Of a stretch of DNA of 64,000 nucleotides, positions 1-7,872 are shown one piece after another. Positions within the stretch are counted from its first letter, which is position 1; each line of letters begins with the position of its first letter. The DNA lies in contig NZ_CP015039.1 in the NCBI RefSeq assembly GCF_002079305.1, positions 3,953,501 through 4,017,500 on the forward strand, read 5' to 3'. Under the pieces are notes generated by a model. That model ran no database searches, was not told the DNA's origin, and saw only the letters and a list, made by a program, of their open reading frames with translations. The DNA comes from Rhodovulum sp. P5 (lineage in GTDB: Bacteria; Pseudomonadota; Alphaproteobacteria; Rhodobacterales; Rhodobacteraceae). Both the position numbers and the translations under genes were made by a program.

Positions 1-705
1 CTTTCCGGCTGGGAAAGCCGGGACACCGACGTCATCACCACCTATGACGCGCCCCTGCGCAAGAATGCCGGGTTCAAGGTTCTGTCGGGCAACCTGTTTG
101 ACTCCGCGCTGATGAAGACCAGCGTGATTTCAGAGGATTTCCGCCGCCGTTTCCTGTCCGAACCGGGCACGGAAGGCGTATTCGAGGCCCGCGCCATCGT
201 GTTCGAAGGGCCGGAGGACTATCACGACCGGATCAACGACCCGGACCTGAAGATCGACGAAACCTGCATCCTGTTCATCCGCAATGTCGGCTGCGTGGGC
301 TATCCCGGCTCGGCCGAGGTCGTGAACATGCAGCCGCCGGATGCGCTGATCAAGCAGGGCATCAACCACCTGCCCACGGTGGGCGACGGGCGGCAATCGG
401 GGACGTCCGAAAGCCCCTCGATCCTGAACGCCTCGCCCGAGGCGGTGGTGGGCGGCGGGCTGGCGCTGCTGCAAACCGGGGACCGGGTGCGGCTGGATCT
501 GAACGCCTCCACCATGAACGCGCTGGTGGACGACGCCGAATGGGCGGCGCGCAAGACCGCATGGCAGGCGCCTGAGATCGAGAACCAGACGCCGTGGCAG
601 GAGATCTACCGCACCCATGTCGGGCAACTGGCCGATGGCGGGTGCCTCGAACTCGCGACCGCCTATCAGCGGGTGGGCCGCAACCTGCCGCGCGACAACC
701 ATTAG
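1..705 (+). CDS. IlvD/Edd family sugar-acid dehydratase, C-terminal part (5' end outside window)
   Basis: The open frame runs in from base 1 without a start, so this is the last 234 residues of a protein of usually about 570-600. The tail matches the C-terminal swivel domain of the IlvD/Edd dehydratases: a VLSGNLFDSALMKTSVIS block, IVFEGPEDYHDRIND, the RNVGCVGYPGSAEV block and VGDGRQSGTSESPSI. This family uses an Fe-S cluster to dehydrate aldonic acids (arabinonate, xylonate, gluconate) to 2-keto-3-deoxy acids, or dihydroxy-acids in branched-chain amino-acid synthesis. The SDR starting 11 bases downstream, with a Shine-Dalgarno overlapping this stop, and the sugar-acid genes nearby favour a sugar-acid substrate, but the substrate is inferred. 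The cluster-binding N-terminal domain lies outside the window. Confidence 0.88.
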   Translation, partial: LSGWESRDTDVITTYDAPLRKNAGFKVLSGNLFDSALMKTSVISEDFRRRFLSEPGTEGVFEARAIVFEGPEDYHDRINDPDLKIDETCILFIRNVGCVGYPGSAEVVNMQPPDALIKQGINHLPTVGDGRQSGTSESPSILNASPEAVVGGGLALLQTGDRVRLDLNASTMNALVDDAEWAARKTAWQAPEIENQTPWQEIYRTHVGQLADGGCLELATAYQRVGRNLPRDNH

Positions 706-715
706 GGAGGGACCC

Positions 716-1453
716 ATGGCCCAGACGATCATCATCACCGGGGCCGGTCGCGGGATCGGCAAGGCCTGCGCCGAAGCGTTCCTTGAGGCTGGCTGGCAGG
801 TCGGCCTTGTCGGGCGCACGGCGGAGCCATTGCAGGCGATGGCCGCGGCCCATGCGGGTGCGCTGGCGTTGCCCTGCGATGTGACGGATGAGGCGCAGGT
901 CGATGCGGCCTTTGACACGGCCATCGCGGCATGGGGCCGGATCGATGCGCTGTTCAACAACGCGGGCGTGTCGGTCATGGGGGCGACCATCGACGAAATT
1001 GCCGTCGACGACTGGCGCCGCTGTATCGACATCAACCTGACCGGCAGCTTCATCTGCGCCCGCGCGGCCTTTGCCCGGATGCGCGCGCAGGATCCGCAGG
1101 GCGGGCGGATCATCAACAACGGCTCGATCTCGGCCCATGTGCCGCGCTGGGGCTCTACCCCCTACACGGCCTCGAAACATGCGATCACCGGGCTGACCCG
1201 GTCGCTCAGCCTTGACGGGCGGCCCTTCAACATCGCCTGCGGGCAGATCGACATCGGCAACGCGCTGACCGACATGGCCGCCAAGATGACCAAGGGCGTG
1301 CCGCAGGCGGACGGGTCGGTGAAGGTCGAACCGGTGATGGACGTGTCCAACGTGGCGCGGTCGGTGCTGCACATGGCCTCTTTGCCGCTGGATGCCAACG
1401 TGCAGTTCATGACCGTGATGGCCACCGCGATGCCCTTTATCGGGCGGGGCTAG
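716..1453 (+). CDS. SDR family NAD(P)-dependent oxidoreductase
   Basis: A 245-residue classical short-chain dehydrogenase. The cofactor motif TGAGRGIG is at residues 8-15, the NNAG motif is near residue 80, and the catalytic set is visible as S in NGSISAH, followed by the YTASK motif. The start at 716 is chosen because AGGGAGG lies 6 bases upstream and the Rossmann fold begins immediately; an in-frame ATG further upstream lies inside the dehydratase gene. It is probably co-transcribed with the dehydratase and is likely to oxidise or reduce a sugar, sugar acid or keto-acid in the same pathway. The substrate cannot be read from the sequence. Confidence 0.9.
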   Translation: MAQTIIITGAGRGIGKACAEAFLEAGWQVGLVGRTAEPLQAMAAAHAGALALPCDVTDEAQVDAAFDTAIAAWGRIDALFNNAGVSVMGATIDEIAVDDWRRCIDINLTGSFICARAAFARMRAQDPQGGRIINNGSISAHVPRWGSTPYTASKHAITGLTRSLSLDGRPFNIACGQIDIGNALTDMAAKMTKGVPQADGSVKVEPVMDVSNVARSVLHMASLPLDANVQFMTVMATAMPFIGRG

Positions 1454-1606
1454 CAGGCTGCTGAAAAACCAGAATCCCCGCCGTCGCAAGAGAATACCGT
1501 TCCTTGTAAACAAAGCTGGCCCGGGCTGGTCGCCCGGGCCAGCTTTGGACGATGGTGCGAAAGGTTTCGACCCTAGGCGCATGTCATGTGCTGTTTCAGC
1601 AGCCTG
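1454..1606. repeat. MITE-like element with 13-bp perfect terminal inverted repeats
   Basis: CAGGCTGCTGAAA at 1454-1466 is the exact reverse complement of TTTCAGCAGCCTG at 1594-1606. The 153-base interval has no coding capacity but contains a strong palindrome. Ends of this CAGGCTG-TGAAAAA type are known from insertion sequences, so it resembles a miniature, transposase-less element. It begins directly after the SDR stop codon and is flanked by CTAG on the left and TTAG on the right, a possible degenerate 4-bp target duplication. No second copy was found in the window. Confidence 0.6.
1511..1547. terminator. strong hairpin inside the MITE-like element, possible transcription stop for the SDR operon
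   Basis: CAAAGCTGGCCCGGGC at 1511-1526 pairs perfectly with 1532-1547 across a 5-base loop. No U-run follows on either strand, so it is not a classic intrinsic terminator. It could still stall polymerase or protect the 3' end of the upstream transcript, or simply be the internal palindrome of the mobile element. Confidence 0.5.
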
Positions 1607-1669
1607 TTAGATGCCGGCGGCGCAGATATGTGAACATCCGTCGCGAAACCGGGTGATCGACGCAACGGT

Positions 1670-1683
1670 TTGACCTGACTCAA
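1670..1683 (+). promoter_or_regulatory. FNR/FixK-type box upstream of the octaheme cytochrome
   Basis: TTGACCTGACTCAA matches the TTGA-N6-TCAA core of the FNR/FixK/FnrL family. It is centred about 42 bases upstream of the start that an AATAAT -10 at 1708-1713 would give, which is the class II activator position. It lies 145 bases before the ATG at 1829. Oxygen-responsive control is the natural expectation for a periplasmic anaerobic reductase. The transcription start is inferred. Confidence 0.6.
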
Positions 1684-1828
1684 GGCTCGGCGACAACTTG
1701 CCGCAGGAATAATTTCCTTTCCCGCGATTCCGAAAGCTGTGTTTACAATCCTTAAGTGCGGGATGGGAGCCCGCATCTCCGGAGAACGGTCCGAAAACGG
1801 GCGACTCCGGATAGGGAGGAGACAGAGC

Positions 1829-3538
1829 ATGACGCCAAGAGCGATGGTCTTGACGTGCGTGGGCCTGTTCTTCCTGCTTGCCGGTTACGGCATGGCAGGG
1901 GACAGGTTCGGCACGCCCGAATTGCCCGTCAGCGGTGCGGGCGAAGCGAAGAAATATCAAGAGGCCCATCCACCCAAGCCGCCTGAACCACCGGTCACAG
2001 GCCAGCAGTCCGGCCCGATGTTCGGCAAGACCGCGGACCACACCAAGTTCGAGGCCCTGAAAGGCCCGTTCGCCAACAATTTCGAGGTGAGCGCGGCCTG
2101 CGTCGGCTGCCATACAGAGGCCGAGGCGCAGATCAAGAAGACCATCCACTGGACATGGGACTATATCAGCCCGCGCACCGGCCAGCGTGTCGGCAAGGAA
2201 AACGTGATCAACAACTTCTGCACCAATGCCAAGAACAACGAGGGCATGTGCGCCTCCTGCCATATCGGCAACGGGGTCCGGGAGGGGGAGGAGTACACGT
2301 TCCAGAAGGAAAGCAGCGTCGATTGCCTTGTCTGCCATGACCGCACCGCTGGCTATTATCGTACCCCGCCGACCAAGGGGAATGCGGTCTGCGCCACGAT
2401 GTTCGAGGGCCTGCCGCCCATCGACTATCCCCATGTCGCGCAAAATGTCGGCTTGCCCGGGCGTGAGAATTGCGGGTCCTGCCACTTCTTCGGGGGCGGC
2501 GGCGACGGGGTGAAGCATGGCGATCTCGACACCTCGCTGAAGAACCCGCCGAAAGAGCTGGACGTGCATATGGCAACGGACGGGGCGAATTTTGCCTGTA
2601 CCCGGTGCCATGTCACCAAACACCATGCCATCGCCGGCAGCCATTACGAGATGGTCGCCCATGACGAACACGGTGTGGGTGGCCCCGGCGAGCTGCGTCA
2701 GGCCGCGACATGTGAATCCTGCCACGGCACCGAACCGCATCCCAAGCCCAGCCTGATCGGCTATCAGCTGGATGCCCATGCCGCGCGGATCGCCTGCCAG
2801 ACCTGCCATATCCCGGAATTCGCGCGCGGTGGCGTGGCCACCATGACCGACTGGGATTGGGAAACCGCCGGAAAGCTGCTGGATGGCGCGGGCTATTACG
2901 AGGAGGAATATACTCAGGGCAATGGCGAGCATCGCCATACCTACTGGTCGATCAAGGGCAGCTTCGTCTGGGGCGAGAACCTGACCCCGACCTACAAGTG
3001 GTTCAACGGCGACATGCGCTATACCATGCCGACCGAGCAGATCGACGACAGCCAGCCGGTCGTCCCGATCAACGACGTGCTTGGGGATGCGTCCGACCCC
3101 GGGTCGCGGATCTGGCCGTTCAAGGAAATGCACACCCGCATTCCCTATGACGCCGGTAACAAGACGCTGGTTTACAACCATCTGTGGGGCGATGACGATG
3201 CCGCCTTCTGGGGTAATTTCGACATCGCGAAATCGATCGAGGCCGGGATGGAGATCGAGCAGCGCCCATTCTCCGGCGAGATCGGGTTCCTGCCCACAGT
3301 GTCCAACTGGCCGATCACCCACATGGTCGCACCGAAAGACGCGGCGCTGGACTGTTCCGCCTGCCACGCGCGCGACAGCCGTCTTGCGAAGGTGGCCGGG
3401 GTCTACATGCCCGGGTTCAGCCGGTTCGGTTGGCTTGAGACATTGGGCCTGGCCGGGCTTGGCCTGACGCTTCTGGGGGTGGTCCTGCATGGCGGTCTGC
3501 GGATCGCGCTGCGCAGCAACGGCAAGGGAGAGGAATGA
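1829..3538 (+). CDS. octaheme c-type cytochrome, tetrathionate reductase (OTR) family
   Basis: A 569-residue exported multiheme cytochrome. An N-terminal hydrophobic segment (MVLTCVGLFFLLAGYG) is a signal sequence or anchor. Eight CXXCH haem sites are visible in order: CVGCH, CASCH, CLVCH, CGSCH, CTRCH, CESCH, CQTCH and CSACH, the number expected for the Shewanella OTR family. A second hydrophobic segment near the C-terminus (GLAGLGLTLLGVVL) should anchor it to the membrane facing the periplasm. OTR enzymes reduce tetrathionate, nitrite and hydroxylamine in vitro; the physiological substrate is uncertain. The start at 1829 follows GGGAGGA and puts the signal sequence at the terminus; an upstream in-frame ATG at 1739 lacks this. 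Its stop overlaps the start of the cytochrome b gene, so the two are translationally coupled. Confidence 0.9.
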   Translation: MTPRAMVLTCVGLFFLLAGYGMAGDRFGTPELPVSGAGEAKKYQEAHPPKPPEPPVTGQQSGPMFGKTADHTKFEALKGPFANNFEVSAACVGCHTEAEAQIKKTIHWTWDYISPRTGQRVGKENVINNFCTNAKNNEGMCASCHIGNGVREGEEYTFQKESSVDCLVCHDRTAGYYRTPPTKGNAVCATMFEGLPPIDYPHVAQNVGLPGRENCGSCHFFGGGGDGVKHGDLDTSLKNPPKELDVHMATDGANFACTRCHVTKHHAIAGSHYEMVAHDEHGVGGPGELRQAATCESCHGTEPHPKPSLIGYQLDAHAARIACQTCHIPEFARGGVATMTDWDWETAGKLLDGAGYYEEEYTQGNGEHRHTYWSIKGSFVWGENLTPTYKWFNGDMRYTMPTEQIDDSQPVVPINDVLGDASDPGSRIWPFKEMHTRIPYDAGNKTLVYNHLWGDDDAAFWGNFDIAKSIEAGMEIEQRPFSGEIGFLPTVSNWPITHMVAPKDAALDCSACHARDSRLAKVAGVYMPGFSRFGWLETLGLAGLGLTLLGVVLHGGLRIALRSNGKGEE

Positions 3539-4227
3539 TGACCGACGCAACCGAGGCCGAATTCCGCGGCGAGGACGAACCCAAGCGCACGGTCATGATC
3601 TACACCGCGTATGAGCGGTTCTGGCACTGGTCCCAGGCGCTCTTGATCTTCATCCTTGCGCTGACCGGGTTCTCCGTACATGGGCTGTTGCCGATGGATT
3701 ATCGTCTGGCGGTGCTGATCCATTCCTATGCGGCCATCGCGTTGATCCTGCTGTGGGTGTTCACGACCTTCTGGCATTTCACCACCAACCAGTGGCGGCA
3801 ATACCTGCCGAAGCTGTCCAGCCTGTGGGAGGTCATCCGGTTCTATGCCTGGGGCATCCTGACCGGCGCGCCGCACCCCTATACCAAGTCGCTGAAGCGC
3901 AAGCAGAACGCGCTTCAGTCGCTGGCCTATCTGACCTTCATGGTGATCATCGGGCCGGCGCTTTGGGCCTCTGGCATCGTCTATATCCTGTTTCCGCTCT
4001 GGGCAAAGCTTGCGGCGGGAACGATTGCCTTGCCGCTGCTGGCGTTCATCCACACGGCGGCGGCCTACATGATGGTGATCTTCGTGTTGATCCATGTCTA
4101 CATGACGACCACCGGCAAGACCGCGTTCCACTACATCAAGACGATGATCACGGGGTATGACACGATCCCGCTGTCCAAGGCGCAGGCCGCCTATCTGAGA
4201 GAGCAGGAACCGAACCGGCTGAAATAG
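3535..4227 (+). CDS. membrane cytochrome b (cytochrome b561/b6-type electron-transfer subunit)
   Basis: A 230-residue integral membrane protein with about four to five hydrophobic segments and histidines placed as in di-haem b cytochromes: FWHWSQ near residue 25, the LIHSY helix, TFWHF, then FIHTAAAYM and VLIHVYMTTTG in the last membrane span. Such subunits take electrons from quinol and pass them to a periplasmic partner, here the octaheme cytochrome whose stop codon it overlaps. The start has two consecutive ATG codons (3535 and 3538) after GGGAGAGG. The pair would form a quinol-driven periplasmic reductase. Confidence 0.87.
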   Translation: MMTDATEAEFRGEDEPKRTVMIYTAYERFWHWSQALLIFILALTGFSVHGLLPMDYRLAVLIHSYAAIALILLWVFTTFWHFTTNQWRQYLPKLSSLWEVIRFYAWGILTGAPHPYTKSLKRKQNALQSLAYLTFMVIIGPALWASGIVYILFPLWAKLAAGTIALPLLAFIHTAAAYMMVIFVLIHVYMTTTGKTAFHYIKTMITGYDTIPLSKAQAAYLREQEPNRLK

Positions 4228-4253
4228 CCCCGGCTTTAAATAGCCCCGGCTTT
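4222..4253. repeat. two tandem copies of a 16-bp unit
   Basis: The unit AAATAGCCCCGGCTTT occurs twice in direct succession, at 4222-4237 and 4238-4253. The first copy contains the TAG stop of the cytochrome b gene and the second contains the end of the convergent cycloisomerase gene. It looks like a small slippage duplication at the 3' junction of two convergent genes. Confidence 0.85.
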
Positions 4254-5391
4254 ATTGAGGGTCCGGGGCGCGCCATTCGGTCAGCGCGTCCCGGTCGATA
4301 TCAACGCCAAGTCCCGGCGCGTCGGGGATCGCGACGCGCCCGTTCTGACAGGCGATCGGGGTCTTCAGGATCGCCATGCGGAACGGGTTGTCGGTCTGGT
4401 CGAATTCCAGCCACGGATCGCTTGGCGCATGCCGCTGCGGCGAGGGCGGCAGGATCGTCAGCATCTGAAGGGACGCCGCCACATGCACGCCCGTCCCCCA
4501 GACATGGGGCACCACGCGCACGCCTGCGGTTTCCGCCATGGCGGCGATCTTGCGCATCTCGGTGATGCCGCCGCAGCCCGCCACGTCCGGTTGCAGGATA
4601 TCGACGGCGCGGGCGTTCAGCGCTTGCGCATGGGCCGTACGGGTGTGCCATGTCTCGCCGCCCGCCACGGGGATGGGCTGGCCCCGGCGGACCTGAACAT
4701 AGGCGTCAAGCTGTTCGGGAACGACCGGTTCCTCGAACCAGTCGATATCCTGATCGGCAACGGCGCGGCCCAGCCGGATCGCGTCGACCGCGTCATAGCC
4801 GTGATTGGCGTCGATCATCAACGCGCGGTCGGGCCCAAGAACCTGTCGCGCGGCGCGGACGGCCGCAACGTCAAGGTCATGGCCATAGCCGATCTTGATC
4901 TTGGCCGCCGTGAACCCCGCCGCCGCGTAGGCGGCCAGTTCATCGGCCAAGGCCGCCACCCGGTCGCGCCCCTCCTGCATGAAACCGCCCGTTGCATAGG
5001 CGGGCACCGACGACCGGTAGGCGCCACCGGCCAGCACATGCACCGGCATCCCGAAATGGTGCCCCGCGATGTCCCACAGCGCGATGTCGATCCCCGACTG
5101 CGCGGTGACCGTCAGGCCCCGTTGCCCCTGATCGCGGAACTGGTTGTAAAGATGGGTCCAGATCGGTTCGATCTGCAACGGGTCGCGCCCGATCAGAAGC
5201 GGCGCCATCGCCTGCACGATTGCGGCGTTGGGCCGGGCGGGGCCAAGGCATTCGCCCCATCCGGTCGTGCCATCGTCGCAGGTGATTTCCACCAGACAGG
5301 CCCAGCGTTCGGTGAAGGTCGAGAAGGAGGAATGAAACGGCACGTCCAGCTTGTGGCAGAGCAGGTGGGTCCGGATCTCGGCGATCTTCAT
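4252..5391 (-). CDS. gci: D-galactarolactone cycloisomerase-like enolase-superfamily enzyme (MR/MLE)
   Basis: A 379-residue mandelate racemase/muconate lactonizing family protein. Visible signatures are the lid region ECLGPARPNAA, the KIKIGYG lysine motif, metal ligands in DANHGY, WFEEPVVPEQ and GGETWHTR, and the late PHVWGTG histidine. The sequence resembles, from memory, the Agrobacterium Gci enzyme, which opens D-galactaro-lactone to 3-deoxy-2-keto-hexarate. The divergent neighbour at 5466 is uronate dehydrogenase, which makes that lactone, so the pair fits the oxidative hexuronate route. The start at 5391 (MKIAEIRTHL) is the family start; an upstream TTG is less likely. Other sugar-acid dehydratase activities of the superfamily remain possible. 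Confidence 0.88.
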   Translation of the reverse strand: MKIAEIRTHLLCHKLDVPFHSSFSTFTERWACLVEITCDDGTTGWGECLGPARPNAAIVQAMAPLLIGRDPLQIEPIWTHLYNQFRDQGQRGLTVTAQSGIDIALWDIAGHHFGMPVHVLAGGAYRSSVPAYATGGFMQEGRDRVAALADELAAYAAAGFTAAKIKIGYGHDLDVAAVRAARQVLGPDRALMIDANHGYDAVDAIRLGRAVADQDIDWFEEPVVPEQLDAYVQVRRGQPIPVAGGETWHTRTAHAQALNARAVDILQPDVAGCGGITEMRKIAAMAETAGVRVVPHVWGTGVHVAASLQMLTILPPSPQRHAPSDPWLEFDQTDNPFRMAILKTPIACQNGRVAIPDAPGLGVDIDRDALTEWRAPDPQ

Positions 5392-5465
5392 GGGGCAAGC
5401 CTTGCGGTTGTCTGGGGCGGGGGTGCTGTTAGTCTGGCCCAAGGGAAAGCCAAGGGAGGAACAAG

Positions 5466-6260
5466 ATGCAGCAGGTCCTGATGACGGGGGCTGCGGGGGG
5501 TATCGGCACGCTGCTTCGGCCGATCCTTCCGCGGCTGAAGGTGCGGATGCGGTTGAGCGATCTGGCCGACGCGATCCCGCAGGCAGAGCCCGGCGAAGAC
5601 TGGATGCCGGGCGACCTGACCAACCCTGCGGACGCCGCGCGGCTTGTGGCGGGCTGCGATGCGATCCTGCATTTCGGCGGTATCTCGACCGAGAACCGGG
5701 CCGACCTGATCCACGAGGTCAACGTCAAGGGTACCTATACCCTTTACGAGGCCGCGCGGAAGGCGGGGGTCCGCCGCATCCTGTTTGCCAGTTCCAACCA
5801 CGTTATCGGGTTTCATCCCCGCGAGACCCGGCTGGATGCCGACAGCGAGATCCGCCCCGACAGCATGTATGGCGTTTCCAAGGCCTATGGCGAGGCGCTG
5901 GCGCGGTACTATTGGCACAAGTTCGGGATCGAGAGCCTGATCCTGCGTATCGGGTCGTGCTTTCCCCAGCCGAAGGACCGGCGGATGATGGCCACCTGGA
6001 TGAGCAAGGAGGACATGCTGCGCCTGATCGGGGCGATGCTGTTTGCGCCGCGGCTGGGCTGTCCGGTGGTCTATGGCGTGTCGAACAACCGCGAAAGCTG
6101 GTGGGACAATTCCAAGACCGCCTATCTGGGCTGGGTGCCGCAGGACAGTTCCGAGATGTTCGCGACGAAATTCGCGGATTACGTGCCCAATGACCCGAAC
6201 GACCCGGCGATCCTGTATCAGGGCGGCAATTTCGCCAAGGCCGGTCATTTCGAGGATTGA
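5466..6260 (+). CDS. udh: uronate dehydrogenase (NAD-dependent epimerase/dehydratase family)
   Basis: A 264-residue extended SDR. The cofactor motif TGAAGGIG is at residues 7-14, HFGGIS is near residue 67, SSNHVIG follows the third strand, and the YGVSKAYGE motif supplies the catalytic Tyr and Lys. Length and the late blocks (RIGSCFP, WWDNSK, GWVPQD) match uronate dehydrogenases, which oxidise D-galacturonate or D-glucuronate to the aldarolactone with NAD. GGGAGGA precedes the start. It shares a 74-base divergent promoter region with gci, and its 3' end overlaps the convergent DMT transporter gene by 16 bases. Confidence 0.9.
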   Translation: MQQVLMTGAAGGIGTLLRPILPRLKVRMRLSDLADAIPQAEPGEDWMPGDLTNPADAARLVAGCDAILHFGGISTENRADLIHEVNVKGTYTLYEAARKAGVRRILFASSNHVIGFHPRETRLDADSEIRPDSMYGVSKAYGEALARYYWHKFGIESLILRIGSCFPQPKDRRMMATWMSKEDMLRLIGAMLFAPRLGCPVVYGVSNNRESWWDNSKTAYLGWVPQDSSEMFATKFADYVPNDPNDPAILYQGGNFAKAGHFED

Positions 6261-7141
6261 GCTTTCAGCCGGCGCTCTCGCCGCCAGATGTAAAGCCCCG
6301 AGGCGATGATCACCAAGCCCCCGCCCAGCGTCCAGACGGTGGGCCATGTGGCGAAGACGAGGATCCCCGCGATGGCAGCGGTGAACACCTGGATATAGAC
6401 CATGGGTGCGAGGAGGGAGGCATCGGCCCAGCGGTGGGCGATGGTCGCCGCGATATGCCCGCCTGCGCCGAACCCGCCGATCGCGAAGAAGACCACCCAG
6501 TCGACGGCGCGGTCGGGCCACATCCAGCCGCCAAAGACGAAGGGCGCCAGCGCCAGCGCGGCGGTGCCGCTTGACCAGATCTGCTGGGTGGAATTGGCCT
6601 CCTCCCCCGCCAGCATCCGCGTCATGATGAAATACATCGACGCCGACACCATCGCGGCAAGGCTGAGGAACATCGCGGGGTGAAACGCCGCGCCCCAGGG
6701 CTGGATCACCACCAGCACCCCCATGAAGCCGGTGCAGACGGCGAGGATGCGGCGGATGCCCACCCGTTCGCCAAGCAGCGGGATCGCCAGCAGAGTCACC
6801 GCGATGGGGCCGGCGAACATGATCGTCGTGGTCACCGTGATCGGCAGGAATTTCAGCGCCGAGAAGTTGAAGACCGTGCTGCCGAGCAGAAAGGCCGAGC
6901 GCAAGAGTTGCAGCCAAGGCCGGTTGGAGCGCAGCGCCGCGGCACCTTCCTGCGGCAGGTAAAGGGTCAGCGCCAGAAGCCAGTGCACGAGGTAACGGAC
7001 GAAGACCACCTGCAGCGTCGGCAGCCCTGCAAGGATCAGCCACTTGGCCGAAGTGTCGATGCAGGTGAAGAAACACACCGCCAGCGCCATCAGCGCGACG
7101 CCCGCGGCTGTCTTGTCCTCGCGTGGGATGACCCTGCCCAT
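6245..7141 (-). CDS. DMT superfamily (EamA) transporter
   Basis: A 298-residue protein with about ten hydrophobic segments in two homologous halves, the layout of EamA/RhaT-type drug/metabolite transporters. Examples are the spans starting ALMALAVCFFTCID and the SVFNFSALKFL-like turn near residue 90. It is the last gene of the minus-strand operon running from the dctP genes through the dehydratase and dehydrogenases and begins 8 bases after the SDR stop. It probably moves a metabolite of that pathway, but the substrate and direction cannot be told. Confidence 0.88.
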   Translation of the reverse strand: MGRVIPREDKTAAGVALMALAVCFFTCIDTSAKWLILAGLPTLQVVFVRYLVHWLLALTLYLPQEGAAALRSNRPWLQLLRSAFLLGSTVFNFSALKFLPITVTTTIMFAGPIAVTLLAIPLLGERVGIRRILAVCTGFMGVLVVIQPWGAAFHPAMFLSLAAMVSASMYFIMTRMLAGEEANSTQQIWSSGTAALALAPFVFGGWMWPDRAVDWVVFFAIGGFGAGGHIAATIAHRWADASLLAPMVYIQVFTAAIAGILVFATWPTVWTLGGGLVIIASGLYIWRRERRLKAQSSK

Positions 7142-7149
7142 GCCTTGTC

Positions 7150-7872
7150 TTACCCTACGGCCCAGCCGCCGTCGATCACATGGGCCTGTCCGGTGGTAAA
7201 GGCGCTTTCGTCAGAGGCCAGATAGATCGCCAGATGGGCGATCTCCTCTGCCGTGCCGATCCGGCCCATCGGTTGGCGTGCCTCGAACGCCTTGCGCGCG
7301 GTGTCATAGTCGCCCATCGCCCGCAGCCGGTCGTGCAGCGAGGGGCTGTCCACCGTACCGGGGCAGATGGCGTTGACGCGAATGCCCTTGGTGACAAAGT
7401 CGAGCGCCACCGATTTCGTCATCCCGATCACCGCGGCCTTGGACATGCCGTAGATACATCGGTTGGGCGCGGCGACGACTGACGACGCGACCGAGGCGAT
7501 GTTGATAATCGATCCGCCGCCCCGTTCGATCATGCCGGGGATCGCGGCCTGCATCGCGTGGAACTGTGCCTTGACGTTCAGCGAAATGGCGAAGTCGAAC
7601 TCGTCATCGGTGGCATCGAGGATCGTGCCGGAATGGACGAAACCCGCGCAGTTGACCAGAACCTCCGGCGCGGCGTCCCGAATGGCCGTGGTCAGCGCGG
7701 CCTTGTCGGTGACGTCCAGCGCGAAACTTTCCCCCGTCAGCCCCTGCAACAGGTCGGCGTTCAGGTCTGTCGCCACGATGTCTGCCCCTTCGCGGGCGAA
7801 ACCTTCGGCGATGGCCCGCCCGATGCCCTGGCCCGCGGCGGTGATGAAGGTGCGTTTGCCCGAAAGTCTCAT
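7150..7872 (-). CDS. SDR family oxidoreductase, DHRS6 / 2-keto-3-deoxy-L-fuconate dehydrogenase-like
   Basis: A 240-residue classical SDR. The cofactor motif is the unusual TAAGQGIG at residues 9-16, followed by VNCAGFVHSGT, IASVASS with the catalytic serine, and YGMSKAA with Tyr and Lys. The C-terminal blocks CPGTVDSPSL and SDESAFTTGQ resemble the DHRS6 group, which includes bacterial dehydrogenases acting on 2-keto-3-deoxy sugar acids at C4. That fits its operon position beside an altronate/galactarate-type dehydratase, and the fumarylacetoacetase-family gene at 16211 could hydrolyse a diketo product. The start at 7872 follows GGGGAGA and overlaps the end of the upstream dehydrogenase by 4 bases. 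Confidence 0.9.
   Translation of the reverse strand: MRLSGKRTFITAAGQGIGRAIAEGFAREGADIVATDLNADLLQGLTGESFALDVTDKAALTTAIRDAAPEVLVNCAGFVHSGTILDATDDEFDFAISLNVKAQFHAMQAAIPGMIERGGGSIINIASVASSVVAAPNRCIYGMSKAAVIGMTKSVALDFVTKGIRVNAICPGTVDSPSLHDRLRAMGDYDTARKAFEARQPMGRIGTAEEIAHLAIYLASDESAFTTGQAHVIDGGWAVG

Larger units (their letters stand above)
1454..1828. other. intergenic region: MITE-like element, FNR-type box, cytochrome promoter
   Basis: This 375-base gap between the SDR and the octaheme cytochrome holds no convincing gene. Its left half is a 153-base element with perfect terminal inverted repeats and an internal hairpin. Its right half holds an FNR-type box at 1670-1683 and an AATAAT at 1708-1713 that could serve as a -10 about the right distance for class II activation. 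A Shine-Dalgarno (GGGAGGA) at 1814-1820 precedes the cytochrome start at 1829. Confidence 0.7.

Noticed and set aside
1607..3550. Long open frame opposite the octaheme cytochrome
   Set aside because: It is a high-GC antisense shadow; the plus strand carries eight haem motifs and a signal sequence.
4222..4253. CRISPR-like direct repeat
   Set aside because: Only two abutting copies with no spacers; a local tandem duplication.
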